From Cryptomeria japonica (taxonomy: Eukaryota; Streptophyta; Pinopsida; Cupressales; Cupressaceae), in the NCBI RefSeq assembly GCF_030272615.1, contig NC_081407.1, positions 378,094,766 through 378,158,765 on the forward strand: DNA of 64,000 nt, given 5' to 3'. A program made the translations under genes and the position numbers. How positions within the stretch are numbered: position 1 is the first letter of the stretch; each line of letters opens with the position of its first letter. This document shows positions 49,023 to 60,772 of the stretch, in pieces. The notes beneath the pieces were generated by a model, which ran no database searches, was not told the origin of the DNA, and saw nothing but the letters and a program-made list of their open reading frames with translations.

Positions 49023-50675
49023 TTACAGAAAAATTTCAATTTCATATCTATTTAATAAAAAAACCCACACATTGAACAAATCATATAAGAGTACACATAC
49101 TACAACCATAATCCCTCCCTCTCTAGCATATATCACGATAATAATGATATCCCTTACTCTCAATTTTCCTAAGAACTGATAATGATTTAGCTTCGGTTCG
49201 AATGACATCATCATCGGTTCCCTTTCAAAGAAATGAATTTTACAGGGAGGAAGGCGTTGCCAAAACCCTTCCTTCAGATTATATGCAAACACCTCGCCAC
49301 CGAATAAACTGCTGAAGCACAGGTAATCTCCCACACAAGCACACTTCCGATACCACAAATCATTACGGAGGTATTGAGGGAGCGACTGTGGAGGCATTCT
49401 TGCAAACTCTTTCCAATTCCAAACCAACTTATCTTCCTCGTCCTGAGCCAACTCCCAGATAACAATACCCGTCTTGTTTGGCTCAATTCCGCCAAGTGAT
49501 GGGTGAGTTCTTCCCAGCCTCGGTTTTTTGTGTGGAATGGATGCATTAATTTCACCAAGAATCGGATTGTTGTGTGGAATGGATGCGTCAGTTCCAACAA
49601 GTGGTGGCAGACTTCTGCCAATAGATGCGTGAATTCCACCAAGCCATGGGTTCATTGGGCCAAGCATCATATTGTTCATGTGTGATGAAGATGCAGGAAT
49701 CCCGCCAAGAGCCCGATTGTTGTGTGATGTGGACGCATGGATTCCGCCGTACAATGGATGAATCCCACCATGCAATGGATGAATCCTGCCAAGCGTTGGG
49801 TGTGTTCCCCCAAGCCAAGGAACGTTGGGTGGAATCAATCGCTCAATCATGTCAAGCAACTGCTCATACCGCTCGTCAAAGATCCCCACCACAAGAATAG
49901 ACGAGCCATATGAAACCATAGAGAAATCATTCGCATGCATATCTTCAACATTTCGGGGTAATGGAGCTACTGTAACAGGGTTGATAAAACCCTCATCTTG
50001 GATTTTGAAACTGATGATAGTCGTAGGCGACGCTCCCTTCCAGAAAAGAACGCCATTACACTCAACCATTTCATGACAGGATATTCTAGATCTAGTTTCC
50101 CATGCAAACTGACACTTAATCCTCCATGAATCTTCAACATAGTGGTAAATTTGGAAGTTAAATTTTGGAGAATTCGAGCAAACTACCAAATAAGGCTCTT
50201 TGTTTTCTCCCTCCACAATATGGACGAATTTCTCAGTCAAATCTATTTCTATCTCTGCATAAGATCTATCAAGGGGATTGCAAACAAATAATTGACTGGA
50301 AGATTTTTGAAATAACAGTAATCCCTGCCCTATGTTAAGCATAGATAAATCTCTTATATACTCTCTCTTAGGATTTGGGAGAATAAAGAGAGGGAGAGTC
50401 ATCCATTTTTGTGCAGAGAAGCAGTAGACCATGCAGCACCAATTTCTATATTCATCTTGACCACAGATAAGAAGCCATAGATTTCGGATGAACAACGAAG
50501 ACAGAAAACTTTGTGAAGACAAAATAAAATTCCATTCCTTACAAACCATGCGAGAGCTCCAGATTGATTGAAATGTAAGCTTTCCAAATATCAACTCCTT
50601 CATAGCTTGAGGCAGCTTAGATATATCCCCTTGTCCTGTGTATCCTTCAACTGTTGTAATCGATTTTCGCTCCAT
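49023..50675 (-). CDS. F-box protein with kelch/propeller-like C-terminus and repeat insert
   Basis: F-box proteins link substrates to an SCF ubiquitin ligase through SKP1. The first in-frame ATG is at 50675, giving 550 residues; the frame is open a further 32 codons upstream but starts there with GTG after a TAG, so ATG is preferred. A related ATG is conserved in the duplicate at 54.6 kb. The F-box is at residues 18-63 (ISKLPQAMKELIFGKL, MVCKEWNFIL). Residues 80-275 and 405-500 read like the propeller of plant F-box/kelch proteins (LLFQ, VCNPL, ECNGVLFWKG, IVIWEL, VGDYLCFSSL). Residues 287-400 are a heptad-like repeat insert. The last 40 residues are hydrophobic and may lie past the ancestral stop. 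No intron is needed. This is the only convincing host gene in the window. Confidence 0.82.
   Translation of the reverse strand: MERKSITTVEGYTGQGDISKLPQAMKELIFGKLTFQSIWSSRMVCKEWNFILSSQSFLSSLFIRNLWLLICGQDEYRNWCCMVYCFSAQKWMTLPLFILPNPKREYIRDLSMLNIGQGLLLFQKSSSQLFVCNPLDRSYAEIEIDLTEKFVHIVEGENKEPYLVVCSNSPKFNFQIYHYVEDSWRIKCQFAWETRSRISCHEMVECNGVLFWKGASPTTIISFKIQDEGFINPVTVAPLPRNVEDMHANDFSMVSYGSSILVVGIFDERYEQLLDMIERLIPPNVPWLGGTHPTLGRIHPLHGGIHPLYGGIHASTSHNNRALGGIPASSSHMNNMMLGPMNPWLGGIHASIGRSLPPLVGTDASIPHNNPILGEINASIPHKKPRLGRTHPSLGGIEPNKTGIVIWELAQDEEDKLVWNWKEFARMPPQSLPQYLRNDLWYRKCACVGDYLCFSSLFGGEVFAYNLKEGFWQRLPPCKIHFFEREPMMMSFEPKLNHYQFLGKLRVRDIIIIVIYAREGGIMVVVCVLLYDLFNVWVFLLNRYEIEIFL
49476..49817 (-). repeat. 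Heptad-coding repeat insert in the F-box gene
   Basis: The segment encodes imperfect units such as LHGGIHP, LYGGIHA and WLGGIHA, with longer ones ending in ASIPHNNPILGEI or similar. At DNA level some neighbours are 21 bp units (atggatgaatcc plus 9 bases, near 49745-49795). All lengths keep the frame. The low stop density also opens shadow frames on the plus strand. Confidence 0.85.
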
Positions 50676-51010
50676 TCTTTTCAGCTCCCAAACTTCCGAC
50701 CACTTAATGGCTTTGTATTTACAATTCAATAAACCCTGAATTAAGTATATATCTGTTTCATCTTCACTCACTCCCTATTATATACGTTTGAGGTTGACTG
50801 CGTTATTGGAATAAGAGCAGCCGACATGCAAAAAAAAAAAATATAAAATAAAATAAATAAGATAAAAATATGCCTTTCAGATGGAGTACCCTATTGCTAT
50901 TAGAGGAGCCGAGGTGGGGTAAGCTATCTTCAATGTATTGGGGGTAGAGATCTATTACTTAGAGCTTTTCCATTTGGTGTGTTTCAAGAATGATCTTATT
51001 AATAATAAAA
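50676..51010 (-). promoter_or_regulatory. 5' flank of the F-box gene, duplicated at 54.6 kb
   Basis: This flank aligns with 54640-54890 (ccctattatatRc, cgttattggRataag, attagaggagcc, gtagagatctattactta). Conservation of upstream DNA together with the first codons implies a segmental rather than a retro-copy duplication. A tattatata string sits next to the GTG and is too close for a TATA box if the leader is short. No promoter element is assigned. Confidence 0.45.
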
Positions 51011-51669
51011 AATTGAAACATTCAATTATTGAACTTGTTTGTATTATAAATATGTTTATTTAAATATGTTCAGAAATGTTATAGATAATAAATATTATAG
51101 ATATCAATTTAATTTTTATTTTATTTTGAAATTGTCTTATTTACGAGATACATAACCACATCAATTTTATGTGATACTTATTTTGATACTTAATTAATAG
51201 ATCTTATTTTTGGTAATTTTTATTGTTGAATTAAAGAAAAATATATACAAACACAACAACCATTTATTTCATTTATATAAAAATATGAATACACAACAAA
51301 TAAATTTAAGAGACTACGACTATAAAGTAGATAATTTTAGTCCATACAAGAATTCGAAAAATTAATATCAATCTTTCTTGTTTAAAAAAAAATTGAACTT
51401 AAAATTGCCTCAAAAGTAGCCAGCGTCTTTAAAATAATTTGATCACTAAATTTCAAGGAATATTCTTAAACATGTTATTGTTTATCATCTGATCACATTT
51501 ATTAATTGATCTAAATTCATAATGTTGGGTAAACAATACTCTTAAACATTATTCAATTGAATAGTGAAAACACAATTTTTCCCTATAAGAGTAAAATAAA
51601 TATCTAACACATTGACATGGACAGAATGTATTATATAAGATGGAGTAGATAAGGACCATTAGGATTTTA
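51011..51669. other. Intergenic stretch upstream of the F-box gene
   Basis: AT-rich DNA without recognisable genes or repeats. Confidence 0.6.
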
Positions 51670-53250
51670 TGAGGCAATATCTCTATAGGGGATGATTTAA
51701 AGGATGGAGGAGAGGGAATATGTGATAATGGTTGGGTATTTCATGCAACTTGTTGCCTCTTGTACAATGGGTTTGTTGTCCAGAAGTGGATCTTGTTGGT
51801 TTTCTACTTTCACCCTTGCTTTTGGGTTTTGTGGTTGCCCCTATCTTGAATCTCATTTACTCAAACCCTTTTTTTCCTTTGTCTATGACCAGAGGATTCC
51901 CTTCATTAGTTCACTAGGTGAGCCATTAGTGGGGGTGGAATTCCTCTTCTACGCTTTGCTCCACTTTGGGGGGTTGGTGGGTGTTGCACCATTATTGGTG
52001 GCCTTTCCCGCTTTGCTATTTTTTTGTGTTATTGTTGGCTAAGGCTTTGTTGTTACCTTTGGCTCTATGTCCCTTCACTTCCCCCCATGTTTTTATCTTC
52101 TTCGAATGGTGCTTTTGTGGCTTATGTATTTCTCTTGGCCTTGTAGTGTTCGTGTGGTGATCTTGCATCTATTGATGCTTTTTGTGTGCTCCTCTAGGGT
52201 TGGATCGGTGATGGGAGAGTTGTGGTTGGTGGTGGCCCCTTCTTTTTGGTCACCATTTTACATTCTTTGTGTTTTTTCAAGTGTGGACTCTCCTATTTTG
52301 TTTTGTTGGTCGTATAAAGAGGGGTTTGTCTTCTGAACAGGGGGGTGTCCTTTAGTGTCGTGGGCCTCTAGGTTGAGATAGTATTGCCTTCCATTCAAGG
52401 AGGCTGGATTTTTTGTGTCCCTTCCTTCATGCCAAGGGTTTTGAAGGTGCTTCATTTTTTGTTCCTTTGAGTGACCTTTAGTGATGATCCTCTTAATGGG
52501 TGTCTTTTTGTGTTATTTAGGATGGCGTTTCTCTTCTAAGTGGTTATTCTTCTTGTGCTAAAGTGGGCAGACTTGGTATTGGTGTTGAGGGTTGGTTACC
52601 TTGGGGGGTTTTACCTGAAGAGGGCTATTTATGCTACATGCCTACTTTGGCATTGGGTTCCTACTGCTATTGGAGGGTGCTACCATTATTAAGGATATTT
52701 TATTCTACACCTCGCTCCCCCTTTGATCTGTGGTTCCTTACTAGGTTAATTCCTATTGGCAAGAGTTTTGAAGGTACTTCATTTTTTTTCCTTCGAGTTC
52801 AATCCTATGGATGTGGATTTTGAAGCTACAGTGTTTAGTTAGGCTCTGTTGATGGATGTGCTTGGGGATTTTTATGTTTTCTTCAAAATGGTCTTTCTCT
52901 TCATGGTGGTTTCTCTCCTTGTGCCAAAGTGTTTCTCTTCTTCGTGGTTACCTTGGGGGTGTTTAACTAGAGAGGGATCCTTATCTCAGAGCATTGTTTT
53001 CCCCCACTCCTTTGCCATCTGCTTTTCCTCCCTAAGACTACTTGTCACCAAACTTGTAATGCATAAAGAAATCCTTGGAGTCCTTTCTGAATCTTTCCTT
53101 AAGATGCGCATTCCCAATATTTCAATGACTCGATTGGTGTAGCATAAGACATTGGGGTGCATGAAAGAGTTGTTAAAAAAGAGTGGCCTTTGATGGATAA
53201 ATGATCTCCTAAAATCCCTATTTTTTACAATTGTTCGATTCAAGGTTGAT
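51670..53250 (+). repeat. Dispersed repeat with internal duplication, related to 56300-56520
   Basis: A T/G-rich region with several short frames. The segment 52515-52720 is similar to the minus strand of 56300-56520 (gtggtttctctcc, aaagtgga, ggttacctt, gagggct, cacctcgctccc-like words). A shorter third copy is at 52890-52985. As the minus-strand copy sits after LINE RT motifs, this may be the 3' untranslated part of that LINE family. Its frames look decayed or accidental. Confidence 0.55.
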
Positions 53251-54500
53251 CTTCATGGTATGAGATAACTTAGTATACTAGGGTTTCTTATTCAAGTTTT
53301 TCCTCAAAAAATTTCCGCACAATTGGCCCTTGTCGTAGAACAAATCAAACTTTTTGTAGCCTTTTCAAAATTATCAACGAAAAATGAGAAGCAATTGAGA
53401 CAACAAATGCAACAAAGAACCATAATTTTGTAGTACATCAAATGTATTTGAGAAAAAGAAAGATACCGCTTGAGAAGGGTAAATATTCCATAGGGCCTTA
53501 AGGAAAATTACATCTTATATAATATCAGTGACAATTTCTCTTTATATCGCTATGAAATTCCATGAGAAGAATCATTTTATGTACTTTGGAGTGAAGGCCC
53601 CTAAGGTTGGAAACTCCTAAACAATGAAGGAAACATAAATTATCAGGTTAAGAGGATTGTATTACATGGTTCATGGTGAAAGGAAGCACCTAATGTAAGC
53701 AATAAGATGAAGCTAACATTGGCAACCTTTAATTCTTGAGAACCCCACATCTATACATTTGCAGATTCCTTAGAAATTATTTGGTTGAAAAACATAAACT
53801 AAATTGGAAGAAGGGAAAAACATTTACAAAAGAAAAGATGAAGCAAAGAATGGCCACCTAGTTTCCTCAAAAACATCGCCTCTGTACATCCACACAATCC
53901 TTGAGATGTGATGGTATGAGAGGAATATACTTTTGCACAAGAGAGGAATATTAACTATTTAGTAAAGATAGAGAAAGTTCTTTGAAGGTCCTAATTTTAG
54001 TGCATCCCATGATATGATATCCTTCCCAACACCTTCACAAGGATTGCGAGAATGACATAAGAAGGCCTAATGTTGTCGAGCGATATACATGGCCTTTGAT
54101 GTGACAAATCCACTAGTTGAGCACCATCATTCCTAGGTAAAAATCATTAATTTAAAATTTAAGGAGATATTGGGATCCTTACTACATGCCACATCTAACA
54201 CATAGCTTTGATACTTTAACTTTGAATCATCATTACCAAGCATTATTCCTAAGGATGACAACTTGCAAAGGAGAAAACTTGTTAGAAAGACTGATCAATG
54301 AGATATAGCTAAATCTATTGGTTCTAAGGGTTAATATTTGTAAATCTCTTTCTTATTATGCCTAATTTCCGCTTTCACAATTCTACAATCTTTGTTATCT
54401 AATGCATAAATATAGTCATTAGCTTATCTAAAATAATATTTTATACTAAAATATTCAATCCTATGCAAGAGTGGCCACACCTCTTGAAGAACATTCCTAA
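53251..54500. other. Intergenic stretch, no gene seen
   Basis: AT-rich sequence with frequent stops in all frames. No match to the F-box coding region could be traced here, although the duplicated 5' end begins at its right edge. Confidence 0.55.
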
Positions 54501-54509
54501 TTCTTCATA

Positions 54510-54900
54510 GGCTAAGGTAGGTTATACATCCCCTTCTTGCATATCCTTTATGTGTTGCAATTAATTTTTTATCCATTCCTTTCATCTCCCAAGCCTCCAA
54601 GCATATAATCCTTAGTCCCTATTATATGCTTTTGAGATTGGGTACGTTATTGGGATAAGAACAACAAATGTGCAACAAATATAAATTAAAATAAATAAGA
54701 TAAGAAGATGCCTTTTAAATGAAGTATCTTATTGTGATTAGAGGAGCCAACTTAGAGTAAATATGCAGTAGATGTAGATTAAAATAAAACTTAGCATAGC
54801 TATCTTTAATGTGTTAGGGTGGAGATCTATTACTTAGTGCTTTTTCTCTCAAGAATGATCCTATTAAATATAATTTCAAAACTAAAAGTTTGAGATGAGC
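54510..54900 (-). pseudogene. Truncated duplicate of the F-box gene 5' end and promoter
   Basis: About 30 codons on the minus strand (about 54510-54620) align with the F-box gene around its ATG: EAWEMKGMDKKLIA here against EVWELKRMERKSIT there. A stop follows where the F-box should begin. About 60 bp of 5' leader is missing, then the flank continues with good similarity to 50776-51010. The rest of the gene is absent, so this is a non-functional fragment. Confidence 0.8.
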
Positions 54901-55780
54901 ATCATTAAGTTTTATATGAAAAATATGTTTCCTTAAAATTTTAAAATACTATATATTGACCTCAAATCTATGACAAAAAATTGAAACATTCAATCATTGA
55001 AACATAGGAAAATTGAATCATTCAATCATTGAAACAACATGTAAAGTTTTAATTTATCACCTTTTATATTTAAATGAAAAATTGATTGTTCTTTACAAAT
55101 CAAGATGCATATCATATTTATTCAAATGTACACTACGACTTCATAATTGACGAGACATTTCATCTTTTAAACCAAAAATTTAATCTCAACTATTAACTAT
55201 TCCTTGATCCCATCTATTTTGTGTTCTTTCCAATTGTCTTCATCTTCTTAGTAGAGATGTTAGTTCCTCTTGTGAATTATTATTTTCCATATGTTTTTGA
55301 GAATCAACATCCATTATATTTTGAACTCTATCATTTGGTATTTGTAGCACACTATGTATTGTAATGGAATTCATCCCTTCAAAACTAACCTCAACATTCC
55401 CATTAGATTGATGGTGAATTTGGACGTACTTACGATTGCACACCTATATTTGTTGTCTTTATATCTCATTCAATGGGTTAGAATTCGTCATTATTTTCAT
55501 TCTTCTCGATATATATTTTCCGTCCTGAGATGTTCGTATAAGATGTGTTATAATGTTATCTTCATGTTCTCTCATTAACACATCTTTCTCTATCATTTTA
55601 GTTTCAATGATTCATTTCTTCTTATTTTTAAGCATTTGTTAATTGTTCACACCAATCTCTCATATAATTTTTATCATATTCTTTCTCTTCTTCTTTTTGT
55701 TTCTCTTTAGTTGTAAGACTTATTACTTCCTCTTTTTGTGCATTTTCCATTTGTTCACATCATTTTTATTAATAAAAGAA
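54901..55780. other. Intergenic stretch, no gene seen
   Basis: AT-rich. A 67-codon minus-strand frame at 55240-55443 has mixed composition but no recognised motif, and is not called. Confidence 0.5.
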
Positions 55781-55789
55781 GGACATGCC

Positions 55790-58000
55790 TATACCTTAAC
55801 AAAAAAGAAAAAATGGGATAGGCTTGCACCAGAACAAGCTTCCACAAACGCATGTAGAGAGAAGAGCTCACAAGTAGTGAAATGATCTAGACAACACTAA
55901 AAAAACAAAACCCCTTTTTGGAAAGAGGCTTTTGATTAGAGTCATAAAACATGGGAATCGAAGTCCCAAGAAAATGAGACTACCTAATCAAAATAGAAGG
56001 GGTTTAGGAACACCTCAAACTATTATTTTAATAACCTCCCTTAGGCTACGATCAAACCAACCAAGGGGACAAACAATAAGAAACAAATTTTACAAGGCTT
56101 TCGACAACCTAGTACCAACATAGCTATCAAATAAACCAAATAGGGCCACCTCCATAGGTCAACTGTAAAGAAAAATAATGGGGAATAGATTCCCAATGAA
56201 GTAAAACATAGGGGGAAGGGCTCCAAACAAAGGACCATAGAAAAATGATCCCAACACCTACAAAGAAGAAGAGGTCCCATAGGAAAGAACCCAACAAGGA
56301 ACAACAAAAAAAAATGGGAGCGAGGGGTAAAAGAAAATATCCTCAAGAAGGGTAGCATCCTCCAACAACTGAAAGAAACTAGAACCAAAGAAGGCACATA
56401 GAAAATAGAGCCCTCTTTGGTTAAACGCTTGCAAGGTAACCTTCCCACAATACCTATCCAAAGTTCATCCACTTTAGCTTAAGGAGAGAAACCACTATGA
56501 ATAAAAACACTATCCCAATTTATCTCTATTGATGGACTATCTCAAAGCATCCAACTAAGAGATTAAAGTTTGCTTGATAGCAATTGCTTCATCCATTGAA
56601 GATTTCCCAAAGAGAAAAGTGTCAAATGTGAAGAGCCAATTTGTGAAGGAATAGGGAACAGCTAAGATAGAAATGAACCTCTCTAACTTTTATTACCATT
56701 TGCAACTTTTATGGATCTACTCGGCCCTTAAACCATTAAAACGAAGAGAAAAGGGGAAGGGGATGTCCTTGACAAACTCCGTGAGTTGAAGTGAAAAACC
56801 GGCATGGATAACAATTTACTATGACTAAAAATTTTGTTGTTGATATACATGATAAAATCCATTTACACTAGCTATGAAAAAAACCAAATTTCTAAAGGAT
56901 GGCTATGATGAATGTTCATTTATCTTTATCATATGCCATTTGGCATGCCAAAGTTTAGAATCACTACCAAAATATTTTCTAGATTTGTAGAATGAAGGAT
57001 CTCATTAGAAACTATTTCTCCTTCTAAAGTCTCCCTACCATGGACAAAGTCGTCCTATTCTTTGGAGATGATAGATGGAATCAATTTTGATAGTCTCATA
57101 GAAATTTTCTTTATAAAAATTTTCTAGACTGTGTTGCAAAGTGTTATTAGCCTAAAGTTAGAAAAAGTGGATGGATGCATTTTTTTTGGAATGATGACAA
57201 TGTGGGTTGTGTTGAAATCATTTATCTTTTTTCTATTCCCTTTTTATTCTTATAGGATAGAAATACATCTCTCCTAACAAAAAACCAACATTTTTGGAAA
57301 AAAATCATGGCAAATCTATCAAGCCTAGGTTCTTTATTCGAGGCCATTTAGAAAAATTTTGTAACCTTTTCAATGGAAAAATCCGCCATTAGCATTTTAT
57401 TATGGTTCTCATCTACAAGTTTTAGAAGGCACCCTAGTGGAGGTGAAATTTGAAGATCCTCTTGATGTTCTCACAACAAGAGAAAATTTCTAAAAAAATT
57501 ATGGTCCTATCTTTAATCTCATTATGTGTGACTAGCTTATAACCATTAGTAGTGAGAATTATTTCTAATTTATTTATTTGTCTGTTCACTTTTGTAGATG
57601 TTAGAAGAACTTGGTACTCTTGTCACTCTCAGCTAACCAAGATTCTCTTGACATATGTTTCCAGTACAATTATTCTCTGCAAAGTATCTCTTCCAATTCT
57701 AACTTGAGCATATTTTATTTTGCAAGGGAAGCATTATCCATACAATATCCAATGGCTCTCTTATATTAATCTGATAGCTCTTGTTGAACCCTTTCTTTAT
57801 TAGTGAGGATATTTTAGAATGCATTTTGTTCTATTCTTCAATTTTTCCTTTTACAAACTATAATTTGTTACTTAATTGGTACATTCTTTATCTCATAGTA
57901 AAAGGATTTTAATTTCAACATGATTCCAACAAAGGTAGAAAGGTACAATATCTAAACCACATTGACTCAAAATTGAAGGATGTAAGTCTTTATGGAGTTT
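55790..58000 (-). pseudogene. Decayed L1-type LINE (reverse transcriptase part)
   Basis: On the minus strand the region reads in L1 order. A linker WKHMSRESWLAESDKSTKFF lies near 57630, and HIVIIPKKMHPSTFSNFRL near 57150-57210. GVCQGHPLPLF near 56760 stands for the family motif GxxQGDPLSPxLF. FTFDTFLFGKSS near 56620 stands for FADDTLLFGK. Several stops and frame changes occur. The 3' part (55790-56500) is an A-rich untranslated region related to the plus-strand repeat at 52.5 kb. The active-site FADD has become FTFD, so it is dead. Confidence 0.75.
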
Positions 58001-58199
58001 TCGTAGTGTTTTGAAGGAGGATGGAAAACTCATTGGACCCTATGGATCGCATAAGGAAGGGAGAAAATTCCATTGGAGAAGAGAGGCAAGAATCAAAAAT
58101 TAGAAGCCTGTATAATGGTTTTGGAATTTAATAAAAAACTTGTCTTTTGTTTATCCAAGTGTAGGAGCCATTTTAATGGATGCAATTGTAATGGTTAAA

Positions 58200-59429
58200 A
58201 AATGTGAATGATGAAGAGATCAAGAGGAAATATTTTCTTTACTCCGAGGAGAGATGGAAGTTTCAATATGGATTTACCTTCAAATACTTTATCCATATTA
58301 TATTTAAAAAAGGGGGAAATTCACTAGATCCAATCTCTTAGGGAAGACATTGAATACTAAATGAATTGACAATGGGATAGAAATGACAAGCTAATCCCAC
58401 GTTTAGAATGAAAAAATATTGAGTTATGTGTTGTAGGACTAAGTGTAAAAGTAGAAAGCAACTTATTATAACTTGAGATAGAAGCATGAGATGAATTTGT
58501 GCACCTAGATTTGGCTACAATATGTCGAGACGAAGCTGCCCTGTGAATTTGATGAAAAGTTGTCAGGACCATGCTGAAAGTGTCTACTATCCTCTGAAAA
58601 ATCTATGAAACAAAAAAATTCTTTTCCGCCTCTCCAAATGGATTTTGAATATGCAAACAGAGTTGTGCACCTACAACCTACACACAAAAAAGACAAGAAA
58701 AGGGGTTGGGATTGGGGGTTTGCCTTCAGGGCAAATCCCAGTTTTGGAATTATCCAAATGATGAAAGAAAGTACTTGCAAGTAAATATAAATGAAATAAT
58801 GAAATGTAATTCGCCTCAAGGGAGGTTTTTGATAGAATGTAGGTAGATTTGATTGTATTAAATTGAATGTTGAAAGGGATCTCATCTTCAGTGGTTGAAT
58901 CCTTCACTTGAATGCAACACCTAGCCTTGAAGGAAGACTTGAGAATGCTCAATGCTAGAATGGAATGCTTGAATGCTTGAACTTATGCCCACTCTTCGCT
59001 TATCCAACTTTTTTCTTCTTGAACTCATGAAAATGAGAGGGAAAATTTGACATATATACTTGTTAATTAGGGTTAACTAATTGATTGATTTTTCATCACA
59101 GGCCGACACAGGGAAAGTTTTTCCCATTTTATGCAAAGTCCAATGCAAAAATAGGACAAAATAGGGAAAGGAAAAGGGCACCACACCCCTGTCCTAGGAG
59201 AAAAGGGGTACCACAGCCATATCCTAGGAGGGATAGGGGCGCCACACCCTAGTCCTGCCCCTATCTCAAGACAAGAAGCAGGTTCAAGTAGTGCGGAGGG
59301 CTGCCCAAGTGGAGTTTCTGGGGGTTGAGAAAATCTCGGATCTCTGATCAAGCTTGGGAATTTGAATTGGCAACGTGAAGACACTAACATGGTTGAAAAT
59401 TGCAAGGGTTACAATTTTATGACACTATA
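58200..59429 (-). mobile_element. Decayed 3' LTR related to the Gag-only element
   Basis: It aligns with 39015-40273: agatccaatc, gcatgagatg, atgtcgagacg, acctacaacctacacac, a gtttgccttcagggc stretch, ggttgaatcctt, gaatgcaacacctagcc, and an end gacactata in place of gacgctaca. The left boundary is vague because the first 150 bp are badly diverged. The 30-nt motif is present but degraded (about 58567-58596). Confidence 0.75.
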
Positions 59430-59940
59430 TTTATCCCCCACTTTAGCGGGAGTATAATCATACGCCAATACTGCTAGTAAAGTACAAGGAAACAAGATTG
59501 AAAGACTTCTACCATGTCGAGGAGGCAAGATGCACCAAGTACCCAGTGGACCAAGAATCTTATTAAATCAATTGACAAAGTAAAACTGAAGATCAAGAAG
59601 GTTCCTCTCACTATGAGTCGAGAAAAAGATATCAAAATTATAAAGCAAAGCTGATTTCACTAAATAATTCCATGTATCAAAGTGCAAAATATGAGTGGAG
59701 TGTATGCCGCCATGTTAAAGATTTCACACACGCCTTATCAGGAGAAATTTATTTAAGGTAGGATACACCCAAGAGAGAGAGAAGAGGGAGCATATTATCA
59801 CAAGGATATAGCCTCCAGTCGAGGAATAAACCCAAGAATAATGAATACAAAACAAAAGGTATTTTTTCTTTCCTTGGGGTTAGTATGCTATATGCTAACT
59901 CATAGACATAAAAATAAAATTGGCAAAGGTAACAAGGGCT
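59430..59940 (-). mobile_element. Internal 3' remnant of the same decayed element
   Basis: It continues directly from the LTR and aligns with 40274-40790, including actttagcgggagt, agtaaagtacaaggaaacaa and a shared ccttggggt/cctcggggt region. The alignment fades at about 59940. No gag frame or second LTR follows, so the element is truncated here. Confidence 0.75.
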
Positions 59941-60279
59941 TCAATATTTCAAGATCCAATGGAAGTAAAAAATCCAAATTAAGTGCTCGCAACCCATGTT
60001 CTTGTTCTGGGATAAGTTGATTTTAAACCACCAATAGCATATGAAAGGGCACCCATTGATATTTATCTGCTCGAAGAAGCGCTAGTTTAACTCACCACCC
60101 TTGAATTTTATCTTGGGTAGGGGTATTGGCATTGATGGGAAGAGATAGAAGTAAAGACACTAGCAGCATCTGTTTCAGTTCCAAATCCCCTTGCCACGCT
60201 ATGGGTTTACCACCTAGCAACCCCTATGATTAGAGACACTATGCGTTGTTAATGCTTTGCAAGAATGATATTCATGTAA
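59941..60279. other. Unassigned stretch before the PPR relic
   Basis: No frame of note. Part of it may be badly decayed PPR sequence, since the PPR-like frame starts immediately afterwards. Confidence 0.45.
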
Positions 60280-60630
60280 TGTACCATGGACGTGGGTGGT
60301 AGAATAAGGAGCATCAACATTGCACGTGGTACTCAACAAAATGCTCAGGTGAATCATAGAGGTTTAGACAGTCCATTCGACATGTTTGACAGAATGTTTC
60401 AAAGAGATGTCATCTCATGTAATGCAACAATTGCAAGATATGCACAAAATGGATTTCCCAAAAAATCTTTCGAATCTTTCAAGCAAATTCAAAACAGCAG
60501 ATGTAGATTTGAACATCACAACCTTTGCCAGTTCCTCACGTGGTATGAATGTCCACAAAGCATAATAGAATTCAGAATTTTCATGAGAAGTTATAGTTGG
60601 AAATGCTCCCACAGGCATGCAATACAAAAT
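60280..60630 (+). pseudogene. PPR protein relic (PLS-type repeats)
   Basis: Pentatricopeptide proteins bind organelle RNA. The frame from ATG 60286 contains FDRMFQRDVISCNATIARY followed by AQNGFPKKSFESFKQIQ. These match the common plant PPR pattern (FD.M..RDVISWNAMI.GYAQNG...EALELF.QM). Only about one and a half repeats can be read. The sequence before and after has lost the pattern, with frame changes and a short end at 60642. It lies between mobile-element relics, so it is a pseudogene fragment. Confidence 0.75.
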
Positions 60631-60631
60631 G

Positions 60632-60772
60632 TTTTTATTTAGATTTTTAAATAAAGTTTTTTTTGCATGGGCATAATAATTGTTCAATAAAGTTTTTTCT
60701 GCATAAAGTTTATTTTTTAATAAAGTCTTTTTTTGCATGGGAATAATAATTGTTTTTATTTAGATTTTTAAA
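60632..60772 (+). repeat. Tandem duplication, about 70 bp unit
   Basis: The string aataaagt, a T run, gcatgggMataataattgtt occurs twice (about 60650-60686 and 60720-60756), and tttttatttagatttttaaa occurs at both ends. A third short aataaagttttttctgcat piece lies between. Confidence 0.85.

Noticed and set aside
49503-49900. Plus-strand frames opposite the F-box gene
   Set aside because: Shadows produced by the heptad-coding repeat on the minus strand.
50676-50771. 32-codon N-terminal extension of the F-box frame
   Set aside because: It begins with GTG after a stop; plants start at ATG, and the ATG at 50675 is conserved in the duplicate at 54.6 kb.
55240-55443. 67-codon minus-strand frame
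   Set aside because: No recognised domain and surrounded by stops in AT-rich DNA; could be chance.
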